Source of the DNA: Viscum album
Taxonomy: Eukaryota > Streptophyta > Magnoliopsida > Santalales > Viscaceae
Assembly: GCA_963277665.1 (NCBI GenBank)
Contig: OY728136.1
Location: forward strand, 808,257,123 to 808,321,122
Direction of reading: 5' to 3'
Length of the DNA stretch: 64,000 nucleotides
This document shows, piece after piece, positions 1 through 12,239 of this stretch. Below the pieces are notes generated by a model. It searched no databases. It was not told the origin of the DNA and worked only from the letters and a program-made list of their open reading frames with translations. The number at the start of each line of letters is the position of its first letter. The first letter of the stretch is position 1. The position numbers and the translations under genes were made by a program.

Positions 1-480
1 CTAGGGTGTGGGTCCTCCTTAATTAATGATATAGTAGAGTTGGTACTCCCCTCATGTTCTAGGTAATGGGTCCTCTAGCCCGAGGTTAGTAGTCCCCGGA
101 CGTACTAGGGTCCGGGTTCCCAGAAGAAGTTTTTCAACATAGTCGGTTACTCCACTACATTACCAGGGCATGGTTCCTCTTATAACTGAGTCATACCCTA
201 GTTCAAATTCAGGGTACGAGATATCTATAAACATTTTTCTAGCTAATTAGGTTATCCCCTGTCGTGCGAGTGGTGGTTCCTCTATCTTGGGTTCGGTACT
301 CCCCTATGGTACTAGGGTGTGGTTCCCCAACAGAAAACTAATAATGTTGTACTCCCCTACCAGGTCGGGTGTAGTTCATCACCTATGGAGTAGTACCCCC
401 CCCCCCACTCTCTAAGTAGTCATTGAGAGTAGGTCCTTCCTAGGAGTTGTAGCTCCCTCGACTGCAGGGCACAGTTACAA
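1..480 (+). repeat. Tandem array in 5' LTR of A, unit about 52 bp
   Basis: The phrase CTAGGGTGTGG plus TTCC/TCCTC, followed by GGTACTCCCC, recurs with variation near 1, 57, 105, 159, 209, 258, 310 and 360. The copies are diverged. A ten-base C run lies at about 398-407. The matching array of the 3' LTR is at 6086-6620. Confidence 0.75.
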
Positions 481-1008
481 GGAGCTCGACCCTTCACTTG
501 ATGTAATTGATACCAAGGTAGATGTTAGTGCTCCCTCAACAGACTGAGGTGCGGGCCACTCCTTACGGGAGTGACCGAGATATCATGGGGTAGATTAGAG
601 AATTTATCCCCCAAATGAACATAGTGTTGAAAAGTGGCCCAATTCACTTGGTTTCCATTGGTCCTTCCATGGGCAAAAGACCATAATAATGAGACCTCTA
701 CTGTCTGGCACTATAGGTAGTTCTCCCAGAAAGTTCTCTATTGGGTATGTCTTTTAGAACATACCATTAGGAATGGATGATTTGTAAATGATGGGGTAGA
801 TCTCTCATACGGGTTCCATCAAGGATGTCCTGGTCATGGATCGTATACTCCGGATCATTGACTTACACTTGGAGCCTTATTTAGAAATCATGGTAATAGA
901 TTTGAGTTTGGGGCCTTATATTTCTTTGTGGCTGAGAAGAGTGTGTCTGGATAACCATAGTATATGTATGGGAATATATCAAAGTAGATATGGCTTAGAA
1001 AAATCATT

Positions 1009-1085
1009 TTGGTTTACGTCATGGTTTTGAATTTTTGGTTTACTTTGTGGTTGTGGCATTGTGGTTTACCTCATGCTAGTTTTGT
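1009..1085 (+). repeat. Short TGGTTTAC(T)TTGTGGTT repeats, 5' LTR of A
   Basis: Three imperfect copies of TGGTTTACTTTGTGGTT in about 75 bp. A longer version of the same block is at 7195-7300 in the 3' LTR. Confidence 0.6.
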
Positions 1086-1669
1086 GGTGTTTTAATTTTT
1101 TGATTTACGAGAGACCATAGGGGGTCTTGGGCTCCCTTACTGAGTACTGAGTTACACACCCCTTCACGGGATTCACCCTTACATGTTGTGTCTGGGGAAG
1201 ACGTTCAATTTTTTGATAGAGGCACTCAACTAGACAGGATCGAACGATGTTACAATGGTGGACATGGTTTATTATGACCGGGAAGGGTCCATTAGTACAT
1301 GGAAGACAGGAAATAATACTTTGGATTCTTGTAGACTCACTACTCTAGCGATCAGGTGGTATATTCTGCAGATGGCCATTTGTGCTCTATTTGTACCTAG
1401 ACATTTATAGTTCTTTTGTTCGGCTTGAATATTGGCCTGGTTTTACCACAAATTTCATTACATCTTGTTCTACTCTGGTTACCGATTATATAGTGCTCAC
1501 CTTTCTGCATTTTGGATTTGGTTTTTGAGTCCATGTGTGTACAACTATCCAGGAAAAAGCCTCCCACTTTCTCGTTGACGCCATCAGCGCTAGTTGCCAA
1601 CACCTGGCCTTTGGTAAGTGGGCTTGGGGTGTGTCATGGTACAGGCCCTGAGGGGTAGGTCACGAAAAA

Positions 1670-1683
1670 GTTGTATCAGATGT
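1670..1683 (+). other. Primer-binding site relic of element A
   Basis: GTTGTATCAGATG directly follows the 5' LTR. It is close to the TTGGTATCAGAG core seen in plant gypsy elements primed by initiator-Met tRNA, with a T for one of the G bases. Its position at the LTR edge is the main support. Confidence 0.6.
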
Positions 1684-2158
1684 TGTCATTTCTTCCACAA
1701 TGGCCAAGGATATATTTTTTTGTGAGAAACAGTGTTAACTGTTTCGTGTTTGAAATTTAGGCAAGAGACTCAAGTGTTGGTGTGGCATCTGACGTATCCG
1801 TACACCTGGACTCTAGAAACCTATTACCATACTCGGTACATGGAAACACTGGTTTTAAAGAAATTAAGGGAATATGAATATTGTATTGATGGTAGTGATT
1901 TCTTTTTTCCATCTCGAGTCAGCTCTCTAGATATAATTCTAATCATGGATCATCTTGACTCATTTCGGGATGATTCTATAATGAAATCCAAGTTTTATTC
2001 TACAACATGATCAGGATGAAAATATCTCATGATTAGAGGCTCCAATTAAGGGAAATAATATAGGGTTGTCACCTTAAAAAGGTGAACAATTTATTCCACC
2101 ACTCATTGAGCATATGATTCTATGAGTAATTCTGGGTCAGGATGCACACCGGCTGAGC

Positions 2159-2960
2159 ATGCTAAACGAGTTACAGAGGCAAAGACCTCCAAGGATCTGT
2201 GGCGAGACAGAACCTCAGGTATCCGTTGATTGGTTTGAGGTAGTTACACATTTATTTTGTTTATTTAGGAAGCTTATTTACCATATGGCAGTCATGGATG
2301 GAAGCGTTCTTCAAGGCCCATTTGCAAGATGGTGGAGTCTGATGATTCAGAATCACAATGAGGCCACCCTCACATAGACTTACATTGAGAGCCTCTTCAA
2401 AGAGAAGTTGTTTCTAGTTAATTTTCACATTTTACACATACTATTGTTATGCCATATATGGCAGGGAATCATGATGGAAGTAGGGTACTCTGTGAGATTC
2501 AAGGATCTTTCTCTCTACTCTGCAGATATGGTGCATGACTCTTACATTAGGGCCCAGACATTCAATCAAGGACTTCACTGAGAAATAACTACATCGGTGA
2601 TACCTCTATGCATTCTGAAGAATGCTAGGGTACTGGAAGGAGCCCTGGTAGTTGAGAGGTTCCTAGTGGAGGAGGAGGTGGAAGTGACCTATGGAAGAGG
2701 TCATAGATTATAGGTGTTTAATGGAGCTACCAGACGAGTGGTGAAAGGATCAGAGAACAGTAGGCATACCCCTGACTGGACATAGAAGTGTGGGTCTATG
2801 GAACAATATCACTGTCATGAAGTATATCAGTCGCAAGGGAGGCAATGTTACACTTGTAACGACTTTGGTAGATCTTTCTGTTTATTTTCCAACATGTCGT
2901 ACTATTGAGAGGAAGCCATAAGAATAACATCATATGCAAAGGCAGTGCTTGGAGAATGGA
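2159..2960 (+). pseudogene. gag relic of element A
   Basis: One frame carries recognisable gag capsid signatures across about 700 bp despite stops. DWFEVV lies near 2230 and LQGPFARWW near 2320, matching the family pattern of a capsid segment ending in a double tryptophan. A second block, DMVHDSYIRAQTFNQGL then LEGALVVERFLVEE, lies at about 2525-2680 and is clearly homologous to the block at 18266-18448 in element B. A degraded CCHC zinc knuckle (CYTCNDFGR, the histidine replaced by R) starts at 2846 in the same frame. Gag would package the element RNA. Stop codons at about 2375 and later break it, so no product is expected. Confidence 0.8.
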
Positions 2961-3129
2961 GTTACACTAGTCTTCATGCGAGGTAGAGGAGCTTGAGGAG
3001 CAGTTGGGGTGGTCCACCCTAGGATTAGAGAGATGGAGGACGTGGGTGTGGAAAACTGCACATTGTTGTGGCTCATGGCCTAGATGATCCAAGAGAAGTT
3101 CAAGGTATGGCATGTTTCTTTTCCTTTCT

Positions 3130-3600
3130 TTTCATTCTAAATAGACACAGGATCTAGAAGTTACATTTTTATTAGTCTTGTTCAAGACCATGAGGTTCTG
3201 GTTAGATCGTGGACATGACCCACACGCTTAGAGACTCCTAATGAAGGAGACTCATTGATCACACACAAATACTGATAGTGTGACTTGGATCATGGAGGTG
3301 AGAATATCAGTTTGGATCTCTTATTTGTGGAATCGAGACCTTAAGACGTCATTCTAGGAATGGAATACTATCGTTCTTGGCCGGAATTATGATATTAGGA
3401 AAGAGATGTGGTATATTCACATTGTGGAGAAGGTATTTCCCTTGTGGTGAAAGGGAATCCCAGAAATCATAGTTTGGACTCTCGTAAATATTTCTGCTTC
3501 AGTAATTCTGTGGTAGTATAGTTATACCACCAGATGATCTCATAGAATGGGATGTTCCCTAACTATCCATTCTCAATAGAAATTCCACTAATAGGTGTTG
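3130..3600 (+). pseudogene. Aspartic protease relic of element A, fading into the protease-RT linker
   Basis: At 3141 the frame reads IDTGSRSYIFISLV, the active-site D-T-G-S loop of retropepsins. About 200 bp later comes RPDVILGME-like sequence (near 3335-3370), matching the second conserved stretch seen in element B as PYDVILGMDWL. The linker continues to a GATGTTCCCTAACTA segment at 3552-3566, which aligns with 19409-19423 of element B. Homology to RT cannot be followed beyond about 3600. The protease frame differs from the gag frame, so a frameshift lies between them. Confidence 0.7.
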
Positions 3601-4065
3601 TAGTTTCTTTTTTTGGCCAGTTGTGTGGCTGGTGGATGTTGTTATCAAAGGGCCTAGTAAAAACCAGAGTTCGATCATGGGTAGACTTGTTTCATTTTAA
3701 ATACTCTCATGCATTAGTGTCACACTTGAATTAATAACACAAGTGGGGGTTTTAACACAGTGCATCTATTGGAGAATGTGGACTGTAGGGTACTTTCTGT
3801 GATCTGTGTCAGGTTTGCGTGTAGGTGAGTGACTAAATACCATGAATGCAGATGAATCGTAGTACATAGTGCTTTCCCCTATGGTCGTAGCTAAAGAAAC
3901 ATGTGCCTATTGTAGAAAAATGTTGACCTATCAAGATCTGAACATGAGAATGGTTGATCATAGTGATTCTTCATGGTGCGTTCATAGTAGCAACATCGAA
4001 ACATTTGTTGATCCTCTCTTTTCCCGTATGTTTAGGTTTTGGATTTTTGGGGATGAAAAGTCTAA
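3601..4065 (+). other. Unrecognised internal segment where pol should be
   Basis: No RT, RNase H or integrase motif was found in any frame. A CGATCATGGG string near 3682 resembles the integrase C-terminal region of B (22044), which would fit a deletion joining linker to integrase tail, but this rests on ten bases and is weak. Confidence 0.4.
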
Positions 4066-4077
4066 ATGTGTGGAGGA
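4066..4077 (+). other. Polypurine tract of element A
   Basis: ATGTGTGGAGGA abuts the TGTAAC start of the 3' LTR. Elements B (TGTGGGAGTAA) and D (AAGTGGAGAATCT, minus strand) have similar tracts at the same junction, which supports the boundary. Confidence 0.65.
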
Positions 4078-6085
4078 TGTAACATCTCAGAATTTCTATG
4101 TTATCTTTTTATTTATATGGAATTATTTGAAGACAGCAAAATTTGATGGCATATGATTCTGAGGTTCGGAGAGCCGGGAACAAATTTGTTATCTTTTTCT
4201 AAGGTACGTTCTGTAAATAGGAGAGCCATATTTTATATATTTTGAATAATCACTCATATCAAAAATCAGATGCCACTATTGAATTTAGAACGCCGAGATT
4301 TTCCTTGATAAGACAAAACATCGGACGAAATGGGCGAGTGGGAAAGTTATTTCTTCTAATTTTCATGAAAAATAATATAATAATTTAATAGAATTATTTT
4401 ATTTTCCATCTCACTTTTGAATGGTGGATGGTGACGATGCTGGGCAGCAGCATGGCATCGATGATGTGCATTAGAAAGGCTCATCAATGTCTCATTAAAC
4501 TTGTAGTGTAATGAATCTTTAATGGTGCGTAACAATAAAATTGTTTCCAAAATGAAACAGCATAATGGCGCGATGCCACATCATAATGGGAATTCTACGA
4601 TGTGATACTATTTATAGATCATCGTGTTGGGGAAATATGGATTAGAAATTTGGAGGATTATTTGATGATCCTCTGATGGAATTCTACCTCATATAAGGAA
4701 GAAAACCATAAGAAGATCTTCATCACCTACGTTTCCTATTGAAGATCGGAGCCGAGAATCAATGATGATGTCTTTACCCCTCAAGGATGATTACCATGAC
4801 ATCACTCAACATAAGATATGGGGGTTTTTTTGGTTTAAAGATCTTCCCCATTCTTCATTATTTTAAAATGACGGATGTATATCAACCCACGAACATGTTA
4901 ATTCACAAGTTTCTCATTCACGTAGGAGGGTATATTTGGGGGTTCAGTGTTGGGATTGATTTATTTTGGGTTGAACTGCACTCCCTAAAACATATCCATT
5001 TATTATCCTCTGACATGGAGGGTGAGGGCCAACATAAACATGTCTCGAGCCCCTCCTCATGTTCGTTCCATGTGATCAACTCTTTGAAATTGAAGGAAGG
5101 GTGGATCTGAATCTATATTTGTGAAGAGAGAACCCCCTAGAGGCCGTAGGCAGAAACATTGCAAAAAAACAAGCCATCAGAGTGCATCCGACAGCCCTAT
5201 GAGGCTACAACTGGCACGTGGCGGCGGAACGCGGCTGTGTCGGCTAAAAGTTTGGTGGAGAAGAGATAGGAATCCATCCCGTCCAGTGGATTGAGAAGAA
5301 GGTGTTCCCAAGAGGGATGCTTTGGTAGTGGAATCCATGACCACGTCATGCCACGTCGCTGGTGTCCCGCGGCGCCAGCATGCCACCATGAGGATAAGTC
5401 AACTCACCATGTGGGTTGATGAGGGTGACATAGACAATGGGCCTGAACGTGTGATCAGGTGTTGAATGTGACTATATTTGATTCATGGAGAAGGGGTCCA
5501 GTTCGCAATGGCGGGCTGGGGTGAGCATTGCAGGCTGGGAAAACCTAGGTGGGTCAGACACGAGTCGGGTCAGCTTGGACATGGATCCTTTTTTACCTAG
5601 TTATGCTAAATGGACCTTATCTCCTAAATGATACGTATGTTTGATGAACTGTATGCAGCACAAAACTCCTTCGGATGAGGCAGTCCTTTTGGATACTCCC
5701 CTTGTGTTTTGGAAAATGTTAAGGTAGGACCAGGATGTATCGAACACGAATACAACTATGAAACCGGTACTAAAATTACTATTACATATAGACCGAGCAT
5801 CTGATTGACGTAGCGTCTCTCATGTTGGAATCCTTATGTCATGGTGGTCCTTCGGGGGACTTTCTTATGGAACATAGTGGAATTTGAGGTATAATCAATA
5901 GCCTATGGATTTGAATCCTGGTTTTTCTTATTGTGTGAATTTGGAAAGCTCCTACCTTGATGATTCAAGGATCATGTATTCTTTTCTTCTCTACTCTGGT
6001 ACAGAAAAAACATCCCATGTAATGGGTGCATGTTCTTTTTCCTATGAGCACATTCATCTGTATTTGGAGTCAGCACTCCTGTATT

Positions 6086-6620
6086 GGACTAGGGTTTGTG
6101 TCCTCCAAACTTTCCTCACATAGAGTCAGGTACTCCCCTAACAGGTAGGGTGTGGGTCCACTATGTTAGGAGTAGGTACTCCCCTTTAGACCTAGGGTGT
6201 AGGTACTCCTTACATAGTGCGAAGGCATAGTCATTACTCTCTTTTCATTCCAGGGCATAGGTCCTCTAGCCTAGGATTCGGTACTCAACTATCATACTAG
6301 GGTGTGGGACCCCCACAACAAATATTTTTACCGAGTCGGTTACTCCGTTACATTAACAGGATGCAAGTCCTCTATTCATTGAGTTGTGCACCCCTGCCTA
6401 TTCAGGGTGTGGTTCCTCTTTACACATTGTTCCATAGAGTCGGTACTCCCCTACCATGCTAGGATGTGGTTCCCCTATCCTAGTGTTGGTAATCCCCTAT
6501 CATACTAGGGTGTTGGTTCCCCACGTTGAACAAAATACTATAGTGGTAATCCCCTACCAGCTAGGGTGCTAATCCTCATGTATGGATTAGTACTCCCCCA
6601 TATCTGAGTAGAGAATGGTA
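6086..6620 (+). repeat. Tandem array in 3' LTR of A, unit about 52 bp
   Basis: About ten diverged units of the CTAGGGTGTGG...GGTACTCCCC type begin near 6087, 6145, 6190, 6251, 6296, 6350, 6400, 6450, 6506 and 6560, with spacings of 45-61 bp. Confidence 0.8.
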
Positions 6621-7194
6621 CTGGTCATTCATAGGATTTGGATCTCCCTCGACTACTGGTCATAGTTATGAGGAGTGGTCCCCTCCACTTGATGTAATCG
6701 ATACAAAGGTAAAATTTAGGGCTCCCTAGAAGGACTGAGGTGTGGGCCACTTTTTATTGGAGAGACTGAGATTCCATGGGACTAGACTAGAGAAGTGATC
6801 CTCCAACTAAATTTAGTGTCGAGGAGTGTTCTTCTTCCCTTGGTCTCTCTTGTTCTTTCCTTGGGTGAAAGACCATGATAGTGAGACCTCTAGTGTCTGG
6901 CACTATAGGAAATTCTATCAGAAAGTTCCCAATGGATCATGTCCTTTTGGACGTTCCATTAGGAATGGATGAGTTGTACGTGATGGGTTACATATCTTAG
7001 ATAGGTTCCATCATGGATCGTTAGCTCATGGAACGTGTACTAGTAATCCTTGAATATTTCTTTGAGCCTTATTTGGAAATCCCGGTAATGGATTTGAGGT
7101 CAGATCCTTATGTTACTTTGTGGCAGAGATGAGTATATCAAGATGACCTAGGAATATGTTTAGGTGTATACCTGAGTGGAGATGACTATGCATA

Positions 7195-7300
7195 ATTTTT
7201 TTGGTTTACTTTGTGGTTTTCATGACGTGGTTTACTTTGTGGTTTTGTATTTGTGGTTTACTTTGTGGTTGTGGCACTATGGTTTACCTCATAGTTGTTT
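7195..7300 (+). repeat. Tandem TGGTTTACTTTGTGGTT repeats, unit about 26 bp
   Basis: Three near-identical copies of TGGTTTACTTTGTGGTT plus a fourth decayed copy. The block sits between the 52-bp array and the TGAGTAT block, as the TGTGGACTG repeats do in element B at about 16715-16790. Confidence 0.75.
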
Positions 7301-7884
7301 TGTGGTGTTTTCATTTTTGGATATTTGAGAGACCATCAGGGGTATCAGTGGACCATACTGAGTATTGATTTACTAACTCTTGTATGGGCTTCACCAGCTC
7401 TTGTTATGTATAGTGCAGACGTTTGATGTTTCGATAGAGGTGCTTTGGGAGACAGGACTGACAGACATTACGAAGGTGGAATTGATGGCCAAGGACTAGG
7501 AGGGGACCATTATGAAGAGGAGGACATGACATACTACATTGGATTATAGTATATTCGCTACTCTATCAATCAGGTGGGATTTTCCATTGATATACATCAA
7601 TGATCCCTTTGTACCTTTATATTTTTAATACTTTTGTCTGGGTTGTATACCTTCCTAGTTCTACCACTTAGTGCATTACTTGTTACTGTACTCTGGTTTT
7701 CGATTACTTAATGTTCACTTTTCATCTCTGTGGATTCGGTTTTTATGTGAACATCTGTATAGGTATCCAGAAAAGGCCTCCCACTTGCAGGTTGATGCCT
7801 TCGACGCTAGTCGCCAACCCCTGGCATTCTGGAGGCTGGCTTGGGGTATATCAATATACAAGCCTTGAAGGACAGGTCATGACA

Positions 7885-10613
7885 TTCAATTTTATGGGGA
7901 ATATAAAACCCCTATTTTAATTTAAATCATGAATTGATTTATCTTAATGGTATTTATATTTTCTTTTTAAATTAATTTATTCTTGGGTGTTATAATTGAA
8001 AATTTACCAAATAGTGATGTATATCATCTCAATTCTTTTTCAATGAATAATATTGAAATCTTATACACTATGTTTCTTTTATATAGTTTATATAATACCA
8101 CTATGAAATTTAATTACATGAATAGATTATAAATTTTTTGGATATTGAGTTTCAATAAGAATTATTTCATCTTATGGTATTTGAACATAATGTTACCAAG
8201 TGGAAAAGAAATATCATAAATCAATTCATTTTTAATTTATTATATTACGTCATCATAGTCATTAATATTATATGATAATATTTATAAAAAATTTGAATGT
8301 CTATTGAGGTATTCCAACTTGTTATATTTGGATTTCCTTCTAATACACATAATTAATTTTAATTTCAACATTGTGATCATTTAAAAGGTTTACAACACAG
8401 TCTCATTTAATTTGAGATTGATTATTCTTGGTATTACATTAAATGAATTTATATGGCCATTATTCAATATACCATTTAAATTTACTCATTTCTTATTATT
8501 TTATGACATATTTCAACTATTATTACCATTTTCCACACTTTATTAATCAAATTGTTTTAGAAAAATTATTAAAAAAACTGACTTCACATATCACATTAGT
8601 TGGAGAACACATTTTCTTTTAAAACCACAATTTTTAATAAGGATATAAAAAATTGTTTTTAATATCTTCAAATTGATTTATTAATGAAATTTTTATCCTT
8701 TTTTATTTTATAATGTTTTTCATAATAATCCTCTAGTATCATTTCTAATATAGAATATTTTAGCTTTTTACCAAGAAAATTGAATGTTTTTACCTCGTAC
8801 TACATGTATGGATTTACCTATAATAATTTTATTATATCACACATTATAATTATGTAAGTTGTTTTTTTTGGAAAATTGTTTTTGAAAAGTTATTATCAAT
8901 GAAAATTATTTTTTAATTGTTTCTCGTAATAAAAAGAATAATTTCCAAAAGAGTGTTTTTAATTGATCATTCAATAGTATTTATATTCATCAATATAAAA
9001 CATCTTATTTTTACTCTATTTGAGATGTGTTAAATTTAATTCATCCTTATTTTTACTCTTGATGGTTTATGGTTGAATTTTCCAAGGATAATATTGATAT
9101 TGAATTTCTTGATTCCATTGTTAGTACCCTTGAAATAATCAATTTCATGAGATTATTGAACTTTTAATTTCCCAAAATTAACCATATATTTTATAAATGA
9201 TATGTATATTCTATAATTCATATATAATTTTTAGATAAGGTGTTTATTTTGATAGTTATTTGATTATCTCAGAAAATATTTATAAAAATGTTTTTTTAAT
9301 ATGGATATTTTATTAAGAATATTGTTTATTAATTTAATTGATTACATGATATGAGGAATACCTTGGACAATATATAATAGGTGGTTCCTTAATATTTTAT
9401 ACCCCCTTAATTTATATATAGTTTCTCATTTGGATAATTAGTTGTGCAAATTAAACATGCATCTAACTGTAATTTTAAACCGTCTTGTGAAAGGACTTTA
9501 TGGTCTAGATAACCATGTCACATAGAAATTGATTCCAATAAAATGAACTTTCTTCATTTTGATTTCATATTTTTTATCCATGAGTATTTCACTATGATGG
9601 TTCCAATAGATTCATTTCATTCTCCATTTATAGAAACAATTTCTTTTATTTTCTGTTTCATTAATTGCATTATTGGTTATGCCTCATATAGCTATTTAAA
9701 TGGAATGTGTTTTCAATCATTTACCTATACATATTTGTTATACACTCCCTTCTCAGTTTTCTTATTACATTAAATGTTTTATCAATTAATAAATATCCTT
9801 GTGGACTATTCTCATTTATTCATTATCATGTCTTATATACTTATCCCTTACAGAGCATCAGAGATCACCCAAATTAGGTTTTGTTTCCCCATGAATCATA
9901 GATGTGTACTAATAAATATATATATGGGAACTCTAAATGAAAAAAAAAATTTCCTCCGAAGATTTATTGTTGTTGTATCTACTATATTTATTTGTAATAC
10001 ATGACTCATGTATGTATGTAGTTTTAAAAGTCAACTAATCTCTCTGATCCTTCAGGATTTTATTCCTTATAATCATTGAAATGTAGTGGTAGAAGAAAAT
10101 GGATCTAGGATTCTAGGGTATAATCATATCTAAAATGACATCAAAAAATGAAAATCCAGGACCAGATTTATGATTTTTTGGAAGGGATGAATCTTGAATC
10201 AAAGCTGAAAGGTAATATCCTTTGTGTAGAGTTTGGATATGATAAAATATGAAACAATAACTTCAATATTTTTACCATAATGAACACATGACATGTATCC
10301 CCTGTAATATTTCGACTAGGGTTTTGGTAATTTATAATAATGGAACAAAATGTAGACTTCCTACACACCATGTATCACTTCATCGTGTGGAAAATCCATT
10401 TGGTGAATCACATAGCGATGACTCTTGTGGGAGTAAACAAATAGTAACTGGACCATATTTTGATGTACATATATATTTCATGAGTACATAGACACGATAT
10501 CAATACATATATACATCCTAACACATGGGAAGTACCCTAAGTGGCATGAGCATTTCATGTAGATCCTTTATACACTGTGTATTCCAAAACAGATGGTGAG
10601 ACATGCACCCTAA
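7885..10613. other. AT-rich DNA without recognisable features
   Basis: Strongly AT-rich sequence with many homopolymer runs and stops in all frames. Short open frames near 9543-10004 are hydrophobic, low-complexity translations of AT-rich DNA. The right part may include the undetected 5' portion of LTR remnant C. Confidence 0.6.
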
Positions 10614-12239
10614 AGGACATGGATTGATGATGGACCAGGACCACTTGCCGGGTTGGCCCTCTCAAACAGTTGGTAAAAATTGGGTCATTTTATATATACA
10701 ATAAACTATTGTATCTCTTTCATTTGGACATAATTTTTTCATGTGAATAACATGACTTTATTTTTTCGATGCAAGTGATTGTCCCCTCATTTTTTTTGTG
10801 ATATGATGTTGGATGTTTCTAGGAATGGTTATTGTTTGGGAGATTCTTTATGAATAATTGACCATGAAGGGTCAGTATAGTCATTGTATATGGAACCCTC
10901 TAGTAGGGTTGTGAATGGTTTATTAATCTCTAGAGTGGAACCCTCTTGGTGGGCTATGAATTGGTCCTTTATAAACTAATAGAGTGGACCACTAGATCTT
11001 GGCTTGGTGTTGGACCTCTACAATTAGATTGTAACCCTTATTTTTTAAAAGGGAATGGGTCCGCTGTCAACTATTGGAATGTAACCATCCCATTGGGATA
11101 TGCATGGTTCATCTACAATCAGAGGCGAGCCCCCTGTTGGAATGTCATGGGTCCTCCATCGATTGTTAGAGTGAAACCCCTTGTTGGAATATGGTATGGG
11201 ACTTCTATCTATACATTGTGTTGAAACCTCCTACTATAATATTACATTATTACTCTAACTTTATATTATAGGCCCCTGAAAGTACTACATAATGATGAAG
11301 AATGTCATAAATAGGATGGTTTCCATTGTGCATATGTCGAAGATGTCTGGAATCATTGAATTACCTATGTAACTATAACAAAATATTTTTTCAGTATATG
11401 ATATGAGATAGATATACCCTTACCCTCTTAATTGGGATTCTTCTACTGAGAAAATATGAATACAACTCTATCAATACTATTGTATCTTATTAATATCCTA
11501 CCTTAGGGCTCAATTATGTTCATGTTATGCCACTAGATTTCCTTGTTTTTCTTCTCTTGGTGTATGAGTATATGCTCACTCTATGGGTGGAAATGACTTT
11601 TTTTCACTCCATCTAGATACTATGTCGTCACAGTTCTGCTTAGTCATGGTTAGTCCTTTTCATTCGATGGGATAAGCAGTATCGAAGTTAATATTTAATA
11701 TTTTTGTATTCTTCATGTATCTATTACTACCCCCATAGAATTTTGGGCATCCTAATGGGTATTAATATTTAAAAACCATCGTGGTATTTTCCCACAAATT
11801 TTGGTTCATATGAAGAAGATGGGAATTTCACTAGTGACTTAGGAGGATCATGGGGATACTAGATGCTTTGAACTATGTATAGTGGTCATTTAATATAGGT
11901 CAGGATCTAAGATCTCCCAGTAGTTTACATTAAATTTCTATTAGGTTGGGAAAAAATAAATATTGGAGGTTTTTTTCCTCTTTACTTATCATTTTTACTT
12001 ATAATACTCATGTACAACATAAATTATATTCATGTTTTGTTTACATTATTTCAATTTAAACATTTTATTATTATTCATATGCACTAATTTATTGAGATTT
12101 TCATGTGTGTGTATAGGTACATTAGTCTAAAGCCTCATATTTAGGATATTCTTTTTGTCTCTTCTCTCAAACCCCTGGCCTATAGAGGTGTGATTGGAAT
12201 TGTTGCGGCTCGATCCCTAGTTAGGGTCGGATTATGACA
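10614..12239 (+). mobile_element. LTR remnant C (gypsy LTR 3' portion, possibly solo or 3' LTR)
   Basis: The end at about 12100-12239 aligns with the LTR ends of A and B. It has a GTATAGGTA segment, AAGCCTCA, AACCCCTGGCCT and a terminal ATTATGACA (A ends GTCATGACA, B ends GTCGTGACA). Upstream are a tandem array at 10891-11240 and a weak CTACTGAG...ACTC block near 11434. No PBS follows 12239, so this is a 3' LTR or a solo LTR. The start is not identifiable; 10614 is only where LTR-like sequence becomes apparent. Confidence 0.6.
10891..11240 (+). repeat. Tandem array in LTR C, unit about 47 bp, 8 copies
   Basis: Units open with TGGAACCCTC or a variant at 10891, 10936, 10985, 11030, 11080, 11125, 11171 and 11222, a spacing of 45-51 bp. 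Each unit continues with a GTTGG/GTGGG segment and then ATGGGTCC-like text. Confidence 0.8.

Larger units (their letters stand above)
1..1667 (+). repeat. Element A 5' LTR (3' portion only)
   Basis: Base 1 corresponds to about 6192 in the 3' LTR. The terminal segment around 1587-1667 aligns with 7803-7884. The expected TGACA end has decayed to CACGAAA at 1661-1667, and a PBS relic follows at once. Internal landmarks in order are a tandem array (1-480), TGTGG-rich short repeats (1009-1085), a TGAGTACTGAG block at 1141 and the U5-like end. Confidence 0.85.
1..7884 (+). mobile_element. Element A: Ty3/gypsy LTR retrotransposon, 5' end outside window, pol largely missing
   Basis: The first 1667 bases align in order with 6192-7884, for example the shared segments around 498/6695 and 1560/7770, so they are the 3' part of the 5' LTR and the end of the 3' LTR. 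Between them lie a PBS relic, gag and protease relics, and a purine-rich tract directly before a TGTAAC LTR start. The internal region is only about 2.4 kb, against 4.8 kb in related element B, because RT, RNase H and integrase cannot be found. The left end and target duplication are outside the window; the right flank begins TTCAA. It is either a deletion derivative or a non-autonomous element. Confidence 0.85.
4078..7884 (+). repeat. Element A 3' LTR, about 3.8 kb
   Basis: It starts TGTAACATCTCAGAATTT and ends GTCATGACA. The middle lines up in order with the LTR of element B. Shared landmarks include the ATTGACGTAGCGTC segment near 5808 (B: ATTGACGTGCCGTC near 16042), TCGAACACGAA near 5738 (B near 15977), and a GC-richer block at about 5200-5580. 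From 6192 it aligns with the 5' LTR copy at 1-1667. It also holds a tandem array, TGTGG repeats and a TGAGTAT block at 7359. The right flank begins TTCAA. Confidence 0.8.

Noticed and set aside
1..480. Regular repeats as a CRISPR array or a satellite
   Set aside because: Units are diverged, lack unique spacers and recur inside the paired LTR at 6086-6620, so they are LTR subrepeats in plant DNA.
9543..10004. Two hydrophobic 76-codon open frames resembling membrane proteins
   Set aside because: The hydrophobicity follows from T-rich codons in AT-rich DNA. No start context, homologous motif or neighbouring gene.
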